A stretch of 14,504 nt of DNA, from NCBI GenBank assembly GCA_036752905.1, contig DAIORT010000018.1, forward strand, positions 1 to 14,504. The letters are read 5' to 3'. The position numbers were made by a program, and so were the translations under genes. Origin of the DNA: UBA4877 sp002399345. GTDB lineage: Bacteria; Bacillota; Thermoanaerobacteria; Thermoanaerobacterales; UBA4877. How positions within the stretch are numbered: position 1 is the stretch's first letter; each line of letters begins with the position of its first letter. This document shows, piece by piece, positions 6,920-14,038 of the stretch. Under the pieces are notes generated by a model. The model was given only the letters and a program-made list of their open reading frames with translations. It made no database searches and had not been told where the DNA came from.

Positions 6920-9900
6920 TTATATTTTGTTATATTTTGATATTAAATCTGCGCCCTTATCATTCGTTCCATTGTCATTACTTTCTTCCTTATCATGGCC
7001 GAGATCATCCGGCTTTTCTTCTTCCGGAACAAGGTTATCATCTTCCTCAGTCTCTTTATCCTCTCCGGTCTTTTCATAGGCGGGAACACTCGGAGGTGCA
7101 TCCTCCTTACCCTCCATGTTGACGTCTAAATCTTCATCCTCATCGTCATCATCATCAAATTCCTTAAGCTCGATTTCCTTGTTGTCTTCCGTAAGAACCC
7201 TAACATCCAGAGCCAGACTCTGAAGCTCTTTGATAAGCACCTTAAATGACTCGGGAACACCCGGCTCACTTATGTTTTCGCCCTTAACAATCGATTCATA
7301 AGCCTTTACCCTGCCGACCACATCATCCGACTTAACCGTCAAAATCTCCTGAAGGGTATGTGCCGCGCCGTAAGCCTCTAAAGCCCATACCTCCATCTCA
7401 CCAAACCTCTGGCCGCCAAACTGTGCTTTGCCTCCTAACGGTTGCTGAGTAACCAGCGAATAAGGACCGGTAGAACGAGCATGCATTTTATCATCAACCA
7501 AATGATCCAGCTTCAGCATATACATATATCCTACCGTAACCCTGTTCTCAAAAGGCTCGCCCGATCTTCCGTCATAGATAACGGTTTTACCGTCTTCAGG
7601 CAATCCGGCCTTTTTGTACAGATCGACTATATCCTCTTCGTTTGCGCCGTCAAAAACCGGGGTTGCCACGTGCCATCCCAAGGCCTTGGCCACTCTTCCC
7701 AGGTGCACCTCCAAAACCTGTCCTAGATTCATTCGTGAAGGAACACCTAATGGATTAAGAACTAACTGCACCGGCCGACCATCCGGGAGGAAAGGCATAT
7801 CTTCAGCGGGAAGTATTCTGGCAACAACACCCTTATTCCCATGCCTGCCTGACATTTTGTCGCCCACGGATATTTTTCTCTTTTGAGCTACATATACTCT
7901 TACTAGCTCGTTCACACCCGGCGGTAGCTCATCGCCATTGACTCTTGTAAACACCTTTACATCAACAATGATGCCTCCCTCGCCATGGGGCACCCGAAGC
8001 GATGTGTCCCTTACCTCTCTGGCCTTCTCACCAAATATGGCCCGAAGAAGACGCTCCTCTGCCGTCAGCTCAGTCTCACCCTTAGGGGTTACCTTACCTA
8101 CCAGCAGATCATCAGCCGTAACTTCCGCACCTATGCGGATAATTCCGTCCTCATCCATGTCCTTTATAGCATCTTCACCAACGTTGGGTATTTCCCTCGT
8201 TATTTCTTCCGGGCCTAATTTCGTATCCCTAGATTCCGTCTCATATTCTTCTATATGGATTGAGGTAAAAGCATCCTCTTTTACCAGGTCTTCCGATATC
8301 ATTACGGCATCCTCATAGTTATACCCTTCCCAAGGCATAAATGCAATTAGAATGTTTCTACCAAGTGCTATCTCACCCAAATCTGTAGCCGGCCCGTCGG
8401 CAATTACATCTCCCTTTTCCACTCTCTCCGATCTGCTGACCATTACTTTTTGATTTATACATGTACCTTGATTAGATCTCTTGAATTTGAGTATATTATA
8501 AATATCCCGTCCGCCATTGTCATTTTTTATCACGATCTCATCGGCCGTCACCTTTTCGACAATTCCGCTGTTTTTAGCAAGAACAACCGAGCCAGAATCC
8601 CTTGCGGCCTTATACTCTATACCCGTACCAACTATAGGTGCCTGGGGCTTTATCAGCGGCACAGCCTGCCTCTGCATATTTGCGCCCATAAGCGCCCTGT
8701 TGGCATCGTCATTTTCAAGAAATGGAATCATTGCCGTTGCAACCGACACAATCTGTTGCGGTGAAACATCCATGTAATCAACGTCTTTGGGCTGCACTTG
8801 TAAAATATCATCCTTATATCTGGCGGCAACCCTGTCATTTAAGAAATGTCCTTCGTCATCCAAAGGCTCATTAGCCTGAGCAATTACATAGCCGTCCTCG
8901 ACATCAGCCGTCATATACCTGATTTCATCCGTTGCAACACACTTTTCCTTATCTACACGGCGATAAGGGGCCTCCATAAAACCATACTCGTTAATACGCG
9001 CATAAGTGGCGAGCGATCCTATAAGCCCGATATTAGGTCCTTCAGGAGACTCGATGGGGCATATCCTGCTATAGTGAGAGTTATGGACATCCCTTACTTC
9101 CAAGCCTGCACGATCCCTGCTCAAACCTCCGGGTCCGAGTGCACTCAGCCTACGCTTATTTGTAAGCTCGGCTAAAGGATTGTGTTGATCCATAAACTGT
9201 GAAAGCTGACTGCTCCCGAAGAACTCTTTTATGGCCGCTACTACCGGGCGTATATTTATAAGTGCCTGCGGAGTAACCACATCCAAATCCTGTATGGTCA
9301 TTCTTTCTTTTACTACCCTTTCCAGACGGGCCAGACCGATTCTGAACTGATTTTGCAGCAGCTCTCCCACAGTACGCAGACGTCTGTTTCCAAGATGATC
9401 AATATCATCTTCGCTACCTATACCATTAGGAAGATCAATCATGTAAGATATAGAGGCTACGATATCATCCTTTGTTATATGTTTGGGCACGAGATCTCCA
9501 TATCTTTCTTCATAAAGCGTTTCAAACTCTTCCTGATTTGTAACCTTATCCAGTATTTCATTGAGTACGCTTAAATTAACTCTTTCTTTAGAAATTACAT
9601 TGTCGGTACTATAGGGAATGGCATACTTCGCTACATCAACAGTATTATTTCCCACCACGGTTACCGTCTTGTCCTCTGTCTTAACCACAACTTTATTAAT
9701 ACTTGTATCATCTATCTCATGTGCTTTTTCCCGGGAAATAACATCTCCCGCCTTAACCAATATTTCACCCGTCTCAGGATTAACAATAGCTTCTGCAGCC
9801 CTATGACCGATAATACGATAAGAAAGTACGAGTTTCTTATTAAATTTGTATCTGCCAACCTTCGCCAGATCATATCTCCGGGCATCAAAAAATAAAGAGT

Positions 9901-10663
9901 TCACAAGCGACCTAGCACCATCCACTGTGGGAGGTTCTCCCGGCCGTAGCCGTCTGTATACCTCTAGCAGCCCCTCTTCCTCATTTTTTGTATTATCTTT
10001 ATCAATTGTAGCCTTAACTCTGTCGTCTTCACCTAGTAATGTAAGTATATCCGAATCTGCACCATAACCTAAAGCACGTAAAAAAACAGTCACAGGCAGT
10101 TTACGTGTTTTGTCAATCCTTATTGAAAATACCCCATTACGGTCTATTTCATACTCCAGCCACGCGCCCCTGTTAGGTATCATTGTAGCAGTATAAATCT
10201 TCCTGCCCGCCTTGTCATCACCACTGACATAGTATGGTCCCGGCGATCTGACCAGCTGGCTTACTATGACCCTTTCCACACCGTTTATTATAAAGGTGCC
10301 GCCGTCTGTCATAATAGGGAAATCCCCCATAAAGATGTCCTGCTCCTTGATCTCACCTGTTTCCTTATTAGTAAGCCTTACCTTAACACGCAGTGGTGCA
10401 GCATAGTTAACATCCCTGTCTTTACATTCTTCAATAGAATACTTTGGTTCTTCGTCCAACGAATAATTGACAAACTCCAATGAAAGTGTACCAGTAAAAC
10501 TCTCAATAGGAGAAATGTCTCTAAAAACTTCTCTTAAACCCTCCTCCAAAAACCATTTATATGAATCCTTTTGCATATCAATAAGGTTTGGCATAGGCAA
10601 AACCTCTTTGATCTTTGAAAAGCTATAACGAGTTTTTTTGCCTACCTTTACAGGATGTACCAT
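6920..10663 (-). CDS. rpoB: DNA-directed RNA polymerase subunit beta
   Basis: The beta subunit of RNA polymerase, 1247 residues from the chosen ATG at 10663. That start lies 7 nt after GGGGTG and gives the usual Clostridia N-terminus MVHPVKVGKKTRYSF. An ATG two codons upstream (10669) is only 1 nt from the same ribosome binding site. The rifampicin region FGSSQLSQFMDQ...KRRLSALGPGG, the catalytic block GDKMSGRHGNKGV and the C-terminal clamp segment EMEVWALEAYGAAHTLQ are intact. Two normally conserved rifamycin-pocket residues differ: Asn502 (E. coli His526) and Pro143 (E. coli Val146). The last 80 residues form an acidic low-complexity tail (33 Asp/Glu). It has its own promoter and is followed 21 nt later by rpoC. 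Confidence 0.98.
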   Translation of the reverse strand: MVHPVKVGKKTRYSFSKIKEVLPMPNLIDMQKDSYKWFLEEGLREVFRDISPIESFTGTLSLEFVNYSLDEEPKYSIEECKDRDVNYAAPLRVKVRLTNKETGEIKEQDIFMGDFPIMTDGGTFIINGVERVIVSQLVRSPGPYYVSGDDKAGRKIYTATMIPNRGAWLEYEIDRNGVFSIRIDKTRKLPVTVFLRALGYGADSDILTLLGEDDRVKATIDKDNTKNEEEGLLEVYRRLRPGEPPTVDGARSLVNSLFFDARRYDLAKVGRYKFNKKLVLSYRIIGHRAAEAIVNPETGEILVKAGDVISREKAHEIDDTSINKVVVKTEDKTVTVVGNNTVDVAKYAIPYSTDNVISKERVNLSVLNEILDKVTNQEEFETLYEERYGDLVPKHITKDDIVASISYMIDLPNGIGSEDDIDHLGNRRLRTVGELLQNQFRIGLARLERVVKERMTIQDLDVVTPQALINIRPVVAAIKEFFGSSQLSQFMDQHNPLAELTNKRRLSALGPGGLSRDRAGLEVRDVHNSHYSRICPIESPEGPNIGLIGSLATYARINEYGFMEAPYRRVDKEKCVATDEIRYMTADVEDGYVIAQANEPLDDEGHFLNDRVAARYKDDILQVQPKDVDYMDVSPQQIVSVATAMIPFLENDDANRALMGANMQRQAVPLIKPQAPIVGTGIEYKAARDSGSVVLAKNSGIVEKVTADEIVIKNDNGGRDIYNILKFKRSNQGTCINQKVMVSRSERVEKGDVIADGPATDLGEIALGRNILIAFMPWEGYNYEDAVMISEDLVKEDAFTSIHIEEYETESRDTKLGPEEITREIPNVGEDAIKDMDEDGIIRIGAEVTADDLLVGKVTPKGETELTAEERLLRAIFGEKAREVRDTSLRVPHGEGGIIVDVKVFTRVNGDELPPGVNELVRVYVAQKRKISVGDKMSGRHGNKGVVARILPAEDMPFLPDGRPVQLVLNPLGVPSRMNLGQVLEVHLGRVAKALGWHVATPVFDGANEEDIVDLYKKAGLPEDGKTVIYDGRSGEPFENRVTVGYMYMLKLDHLVDDKMHARSTGPYSLVTQQPLGGKAQFGGQRFGEMEVWALEAYGAAHTLQEILTVKSDDVVGRVKAYESIVKGENISEPGVPESFKVLIKELQSLALDVRVLTEDNKEIELKEFDDDDDEDEDLDVNMEGKEDAPPSVPAYEKTGEDKETEEDDNLVPEEEKPDDLGHDKEESNDNGTNDKGADLISKYNKI

Positions 10664-10710
10664 CCACATTCACCCCTTAACAAATTAGTCTATATAGGCA
10701 AAACAATTGA

Positions 10711-10734
10711 TATTATTACCAGTATTATTGCCAG
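10711..10734. repeat. Two tandem 12-bp repeats in the rpoB leader
   Basis: The plus strand reads TATTATTACCAG followed directly by TATTATTGCCAG, two 12-bp units differing at one base. They lie in the predicted 5' untranslated region of rpoB, about 45-70 nt before its start. Function is unknown, and chance or replication slippage is possible. The remainder of the 286-nt rplL-rpoB gap holds the rplL terminator, the rpoB promoter and an orphan GGAGG at about 10760 with no credible start codon after it. Confidence 0.6.
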
Positions 10735-10787
10735 CGCTTACTTTGTTTATACCAATCCTCCAAAAAAGGACAATTATGCATTTTAAT

Positions 10788-10816
10788 ATATTAACATAAG
10801 GATTCAACTAAGTCAA
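10788..10816 (-). promoter_or_regulatory. Predicted sigma-A promoter for rpoBC
   Basis: The minus strand shows TTGACT (10816-10811), a 17-nt spacer and TAATAT (10793-10788), a good vegetative promoter match with optimal spacing. Transcription would begin near 10781, giving a leader of about 115 nt before the rpoB ATG. It lies downstream of the rplL terminator, so rpoBC need not depend on read-through from rplJL. Confidence 0.75.
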
Positions 10817-10891
10817 ATAAATTTAATTTAAATATAAAATTAAACCTATTAGAAGTCGAATTATATCAAACCGATAAACTCCCATCTATAT

Positions 10892-10928
10892 AAAAAAGAA
10901 GGGATAACGTATATAATCCCTTCTTCGT
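10892..10928 (-). terminator. Intrinsic terminator after rplL
   Basis: On the minus strand AAGAAGGGAT pairs with ATCCCTTCTT (10 bp, 10-nt loop at 10906-10915), followed by a U-run at 10897-10892. It lies 27-64 nt beyond the rplL stop and before the rpoB promoter. It probably ends or reduces transcription from the rplJL promoter; a leaky terminator here would make the stalk proteins more abundant than RNA polymerase subunits. Confidence 0.85.
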
Positions 10929-10955
10929 TAACAATCAATTTTGCCGTAAGTAAAA

Positions 10956-11324
10956 CTACTTTATCTCTACTGTAGCTCCAACCTCAGCAAACTTAGCCTT
11001 CATATCTTCTGCTTCCTGCTTACTTACGCCCTCTTTAACCGGCTTAGGGGCATTGTCTACCAGGTCCTTTGCGTCCTTCAGTCCAAGACTTGTGAACTCT
11101 CTTACAGTCTTTATAACCTTTATCTTCTGGTCGCCGATCTCCTTTAAAACAACGTCAAATTCTGTCTTCTCAGCCTGCTCAGGTGCCGCTGCTGCTGCCG
11201 GTGCCGCTGCTGCTACCGGTGCCGCTGCCGATACACCGAACTCATCCTCCAGTGCTTTAACTAAATCAGATAGTTCCATAACAGTCATGTTCTTTATAGC
11301 TTCAATTATTTCTTCTTTACTCAT
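10956..11324 (-). CDS. rplL: 50S ribosomal protein L7/L12
   Basis: A 122-residue stalk protein that recruits translational GTPases (EF-G, EF-Tu, IF2) to the ribosome; several dimers bind one L10. The N-terminal dimerisation domain spans about 1-30, an Ala/Pro-rich hinge about 33-52, and the C-terminal factor-binding domain 53-122, including the conserved helix segment GLKDAKDLVD. The hinge is encoded by near-perfect 18-bp tandem repeats. The ATG at 11324 has a GGAGG ribosome binding site. It follows rplJ by 25 nt and is followed by a terminator. Confidence 0.98.
   Translation of the reverse strand: MSKEEIIEAIKNMTVMELSDLVKALEDEFGVSAAAPVAAAAPAAAAAPEQAEKTEFDVVLKEIGDQKIKVIKTVREFTSLGLKDAKDLVDNAPKPVKEGVSKQEAEDMKAKFAEVGATVEIK
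11182..11229. repeat. 18-bp tandem repeats encoding the L7/L12 hinge
   Basis: On the plus strand an 18-bp unit (GGTGCCGCTGCTGCTGCC) at 11182-11199 recurs at 11200-11217 with one mismatch, and its first 12 bases recur in near-identical form at 11218-11229. Each unit encodes Ala-Ala-Ala-Ala-Pro-Ala-type hinge sequence. Such repeats can expand or contract by slippage in units of six residues without breaking the frame. Confidence 0.8.
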
Positions 11325-11349
11325 TATATTTATTCCTCCTTAAATTTTA

Positions 11350-11874
11350 TTAAGCTTCCTTTGTATTCTCAACTGCGTTAAGCGCATAAAGAAGTTTTGT
11401 AATAATACCTGAAAGTGAACAAGCAAGTCCGGATATCGGAGCCTGCATCTCTCTGGCCAGCATTGATAGCAGCTCGTCCCTCGGCGGAAGTTTAGCCAAA
11501 GCCTCTAATTCATCCGCGCCTAATATCTTACCCTCAACTAAGCCGCCCTTAATCTTAATCTCTTCATGATCCTCGGCAAAATCCGATAATACCTTAACGG
11601 GAGATACTGGATCTTCAAAACCAAAGACAGCTGCTGTCGGTCCTGTAAGCATCTTGTCAAGGTCCTCATGTCCTGATTCTTTTGCAGCCAGAATGGCAAG
11701 CGTATCTTTTATTATTGCATACTTGGACCCTGTTTCTCTTACTTTCTTTCTTAAATCAGTCTCATCCTTAACCGCCAGGCCTCTATAGTCCGTCAATACA
11801 ATACTCTGGGCTTCAGAAAAATCGTCCTTCAATTTCTCTATAATCTCTGATTTCTGTTCACGTGTTTTACTCAA
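11350..11874 (-). CDS. rplJ: 50S ribosomal protein L10
   Basis: A 174-residue L10, the stalk base protein. Its N-terminal domain binds 23S rRNA near L11, and its C-terminal helix binds L7/L12 dimers. Typical segments are the N-terminal helix region KSEIIEKLKDDF, the block VLTDYRGL, and TGPTAAVFG. The start is TTG at 11874-11872, seven nt after a very strong GGGGAGGTG; the upstream GTG is out of frame. The L10(L12)n complex is expected to repress its own operon through the leader at 11905-12000. rplL follows after 25 nt. Confidence 0.97.
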   Translation of the reverse strand: MSKTREQKSEIIEKLKDDFSEAQSIVLTDYRGLAVKDETDLRKKVRETGSKYAIIKDTLAILAAKESGHEDLDKMLTGPTAAVFGFEDPVSPVKVLSDFAEDHEEIKIKGGLVEGKILGADELEALAKLPPRDELLSMLAREMQAPISGLACSLSGIITKLLYALNAVENTKEA

Positions 11875-11900
11875 GTCGTCTCACCTCCCCAAAGTCAAAT

Positions 11901-11936
11901 ATATAAAAAAGCCTTCCGCAGACGTGGAAAGCTTTT
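11901..11936 (-). terminator. Attenuator terminator in the rplJ leader
   Basis: On the minus strand AAGCTTTCC pairs with GGAAGGCTT (one G-U pair; 8-nt loop ACGTCTGC; further A-U pairs possible at the base), followed by a T-run. It lies about 30 nt before the rplJ ribosome binding site and directly after the L10-binding part of the leader. It is therefore most likely a conditional terminator rather than the end of rplKA transcription, though it could serve both roles. Confidence 0.85.
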
Positions 11937-12000
11937 AGTATCAGCTTCACCTGGGTAGGATTTATGGCAACACCACCTACTGTCTACGGTTAACTATTAT
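11905..12000 (-). ncRNA. Ribosomal protein L10 leader (rplJL regulatory RNA)
   Basis: The minus strand carries the elements I recognise from the Firmicutes L10 leader family: CCGTAGACAGTAGGTG, then CATAAATCCTACCCAGGTGAAGC, then a terminator hairpin. GTAGG and CCTAC form the inner stem. The opening CCGUAGAC (11989-11982) can pair with GUCUGCGG (11923-11916), which overlaps the loop and 3' arm of the terminator, giving a competing structure. In the known system L10(L12)n binding to this RNA favours termination; its role here is inferred from similarity and position. Confidence 0.85.
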
Positions 12001-12022
12001 AATATTAACTTGACAAATAATT

Positions 12023-12051
12023 ATTTTATTACAAAACTACTATTTTGTCAA
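12023..12051 (-). promoter_or_regulatory. Predicted sigma-A promoter for rplJL
   Basis: TTGACA (12051-12046), a 17-nt spacer and TAAAAT (12028-12023) lie on the minus strand, immediately after the rplA stop codon. Transcription would start near 12016, just before the L10 leader. A perfect TATAAT at 12001-11996 lacks a usable -35 element. The -35 hexamer is a full consensus match. Confidence 0.75.
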
Positions 12052-12057
12052 TTGCTT

Positions 12058-12753
12058 TTATGCAGCCCTCTGTGGTGAAACCTTCACGCCAGGTCCCATA
12101 GTCGAGGAAAGCACGATGTTTTTAATATACTGTCCCTTAGTCACCGCAGGTTTAGCCTTCATGATTGCATCCATGATAACCTTGTAATTTTCCAGAAGTT
12201 TATCATTGCCAAAAGACTTTTTCCCGATGGGTACATGAATAATAGCGGTTTTATCAACCCTGTACTCGATCTTACCTGCCTTAACCTCATTTACGGCTTT
12301 GCCGACATCAAAGGTTACCGTACCGGATTTTGGGTTAGGCATTAAACCCTTAGGGCCTAAAATCCTTCCCAGTCTGCCCACCTTGCTCATCATATCGGGG
12401 GTAGCAACTATAACATCATAATCAAACCAATTCTCTTTCTCTATCTTTTCAAGCATTTCCTCAGCGCCGACATAATCAGCACCGGCATCCTCTGCCTCTC
12501 TGGCCTTATCACCTTTTGCAAGCACCAGCACCTTCTCGCTTTTACCTGTTCCATTAGGAAGTATTACAGTACCGCGTACCTGCTGATCTGCGTGTCTGGG
12601 ATCGACGCCCAGCCTTATAGCCAGGTCTATGGTTTCATCAAATTTAGCCTTGGCAGTCTTTAAAACCAATTCGATTGCCTCTTTATCATCATAAACCTTT
12701 GTCTTATCATATTCAGACAAACTTTGAAGATAATTTTTACCTCTCTTTGCCAT
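12058..12753 (-). CDS. rplA: 50S ribosomal protein L1
   Basis: A 231-residue L1 of normal length that forms the mobile L1 stalk and contacts E-site tRNA. Diagnostic segments are VRGTVILPNGTGK (domain I), GRLGRILGPKGLMPNPKSGTV (about 128-148) and the return to domain I, KNIVLSSTMGPGVK near the C-terminus. The ATG at 12753 has an AAGGAGG ribosome binding site. L1 is a translational repressor of the L11-L1 operon in many bacteria, and a matching RNA hairpin lies directly upstream. The gene follows rplK by 54 nt. Confidence 0.98.
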   Translation of the reverse strand: MAKRGKNYLQSLSEYDKTKVYDDKEAIELVLKTAKAKFDETIDLAIRLGVDPRHADQQVRGTVILPNGTGKSEKVLVLAKGDKAREAEDAGADYVGAEEMLEKIEKENWFDYDVIVATPDMMSKVGRLGRILGPKGLMPNPKSGTVTFDVGKAVNEVKAGKIEYRVDKTAIIHVPIGKKSFGNDKLLENYKVIMDAIMKAKPAVTKGQYIKNIVLSSTMGPGVKVSPQRAA

Positions 12754-12767
12754 GTTTATCCTCCTTG

Positions 12768-12797
12768 TGTGGTATTATCGGGAAACCCCTCCCACTT
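12768..12797 (-). promoter_or_regulatory. Probable L1-binding autoregulatory hairpin
   Basis: The minus strand folds as GTGG/CCAC (lower stem), an asymmetric internal loop GAG opposite GATAATA, then GGG/CCC capped by TTT. Two short helices around an asymmetric loop with a 5' GGGAG motif is the general form of known L1 target RNAs in 23S rRNA and in L11-L1 operon mRNAs. Its 3' edge lies next to the rplA ribosome binding site (12766-12760), so bound L1 would block rplA translation. Sequence and position agree; binding is inferred. Confidence 0.7.
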
Positions 12798-12807
12798 AAT
12801 GCTTATC

Positions 12808-13233
12808 TTAGTCTACAACTTCTATACCCATACTTCTAGCTGTTCCTGCTACTATTCTCATTGCACCCTCAGTATTTGCCGCATTGAGATCGGGCATTTT
12901 TATTTCGGCTATCTCCTTCACCTTGTCCCATGTAACCTTGGCAACCTTATTGGTATTGGGTTCAGGAGAACCGCTGTCTATCCCAGCTGCTTTTTTAAGT
13001 AAAACGGAAGCAGGCGGAGTCTTTGTAATAAATGAGAATGATCTATCTGCATAAACAGTAAGCACAACAGGTATAATCATACCGGCCTGGCCTTTCGTTC
13101 TCTCATTAAACTCCTTGCAAAAACCCATTATATTAACACCATGCTGACCTAGCGCCGGGCCCACAGGCTGAGCCGGTGTAGCTTTACCAGCAGGTATCTG
13201 CAGCTTAACAATAGCTGTTACCTTCTTAGCCAT
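12808..13233 (-). CDS. rplK: 50S ribosomal protein L11
   Basis: A 141-residue L11 that binds the GTPase-associated centre of 23S rRNA and takes part in factor binding and the stringent response. The N-terminal thiostrepton-site region is standard (PAGKATPAQPVGPALGQHGV, with its conserved prolines present), and the C-terminal rRNA-binding domain contains TARSMGIEV. The ATG at 13233 has GGAGG nine nt away. It lies 28 nt after nusG and 54 nt before rplA. Confidence 0.98.
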   Translation of the reverse strand: MAKKVTAIVKLQIPAGKATPAQPVGPALGQHGVNIMGFCKEFNERTKGQAGMIIPVVLTVYADRSFSFITKTPPASVLLKKAAGIDSGSPEPNTNKVAKVTWDKVKEIAEIKMPDLNAANTEGAMRIVAGTARSMGIEVVD

Positions 13234-13261
13234 CAGTTAGCACCTCCTTAACAATATGTCT

Positions 13262-13801
13262 TTATATCTTCTGCACTTGTACAAAGTCCAGTTCTACAGG
13301 TGTGGCTCTGCCAAACATAGAGACCAAAACCTTTATCTTTTGCTTGTCCATTTCGATCTCTTCTATCTTGCCTATAAAGTTAGCTAAAGGCCCGTCAGTC
13401 ACCCTGACGTTGTCACCGACGGCAAAATCCACAGTTGTTGAAGTTTCCTTAATACCCAGTGACTTTATTTCCGCATCAGTCAGTGGAACAGGTTTTGAAC
13501 CTGGACCTACAAATCCAGTCACACCGCGTGTATTCCTGACGATATACCAGGAATCGTCGCTCATTTTCATCTTTATTAATACATATCCGGGAAAAATCTT
13601 ATGCTTAACAGCCTTCTTTTTCCCGTCTTTAACTTCAATAACCTCTTCTTCAGGTACTAATATATCGTATACTATATTCTGCAGACCCCTGTTTTCTACT
13701 TTCTTTTCAAGGTCGGTTTTAACCTTGTTTTCGTACCCGGAGTAGGTATGTACAACATACCAACGAGGATTATCAACATCGACTATATCCAAAAATGACA
13801 T
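13262..13801 (-). CDS. nusG: Transcription termination/antitermination factor NusG
   Basis: A 179-residue NusG that binds the RNA polymerase clamp and modulates pausing, termination and transcription-translation coupling. The NGN domain spans about 12-108 (RWYVVHTYSGYE, KIFPGYVLIKM, VRNTRGVTGFVG), and the KOW domain lies at about 127-179 with GDNVRVTDGPLANFIGKIEE. The ATG at 13801 has a weaker ribosome binding site (GGATGGGG), 16 nt after the secE stop, which suggests translational coupling. Confidence 0.98.
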   Translation of the reverse strand: MSFLDIVDVDNPRWYVVHTYSGYENKVKTDLEKKVENRGLQNIVYDILVPEEEVIEVKDGKKKAVKHKIFPGYVLIKMKMSDDSWYIVRNTRGVTGFVGPGSKPVPLTDAEIKSLGIKETSTTVDFAVGDNVRVTDGPLANFIGKIEEIEMDKQKIKVLVSMFGRATPVELDFVQVQKI

Positions 13802-13817
13802 AAGTAAACCCCATCCT

Positions 13818-14015
13818 TTATAAACTCAGTATCCAGGATAAGAGCGAAGAGAGCACAGAATCCGCTAAAAATATAGCTAATCCTAAAACTGCTATAATTG
13901 CTATAACTCCTACCGTATATGTCCTGACTGTCGATTTGCTGGGCCAGGTAACCTTACGCAGTTCGGCTCTTACATCATGGAAAAAATTACCTATAGACTT
14001 TATTCCTCCAGCCAT
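13818..14015 (-). CDS. secE: Preprotein translocase subunit SecE
   Basis: A 65-residue short SecE of the Gram-positive type, clamping the SecY channel in the membrane. The amphipathic cytoplasmic helix carries the signature ELRKVTWPS (18-26), followed by a single transmembrane segment at about 32-58. The ATG at 14015 is the only usable in-frame start, since an in-frame TGA occurs 18 nt upstream; its nearest Shine-Dalgarno (GAGG) is rather far at about 13 nt. It lies 23 nt after rpmG and 16 nt before nusG. Confidence 0.96.
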   Translation of the reverse strand: MAGGIKSIGNFFHDVRAELRKVTWPSKSTVRTYTVGVIAIIAVLGLAIFLADSVLSSLLSWILSL

Positions 14016-14038
14016 AAAGTATTCACATCCTCATAAAA

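Noticed and set aside
3350..10663. Frameshift, intein or insertion in rpoB or rpoC
   Set aside because: Both reading frames are continuous, with family motifs in order and normal total lengths.
10745..10765. Possible leader peptide after the orphan GGAGG in the rpoB leader
   Set aside because: The nearest candidate start (TTG) is one base from the Shine-Dalgarno and encodes only two codons before TAA.
12010..12038. Plus-strand TTGACA with 17-nt spacing to AAAACT, forming 8-bp inverted symmetry (TTGACAAA...TTTGTCAA) with the rplJL -35 box
   Set aside because: The -10 match is poor and there is no plus-strand gene to drive; the symmetry is probably a by-product of A/T-rich sequence.
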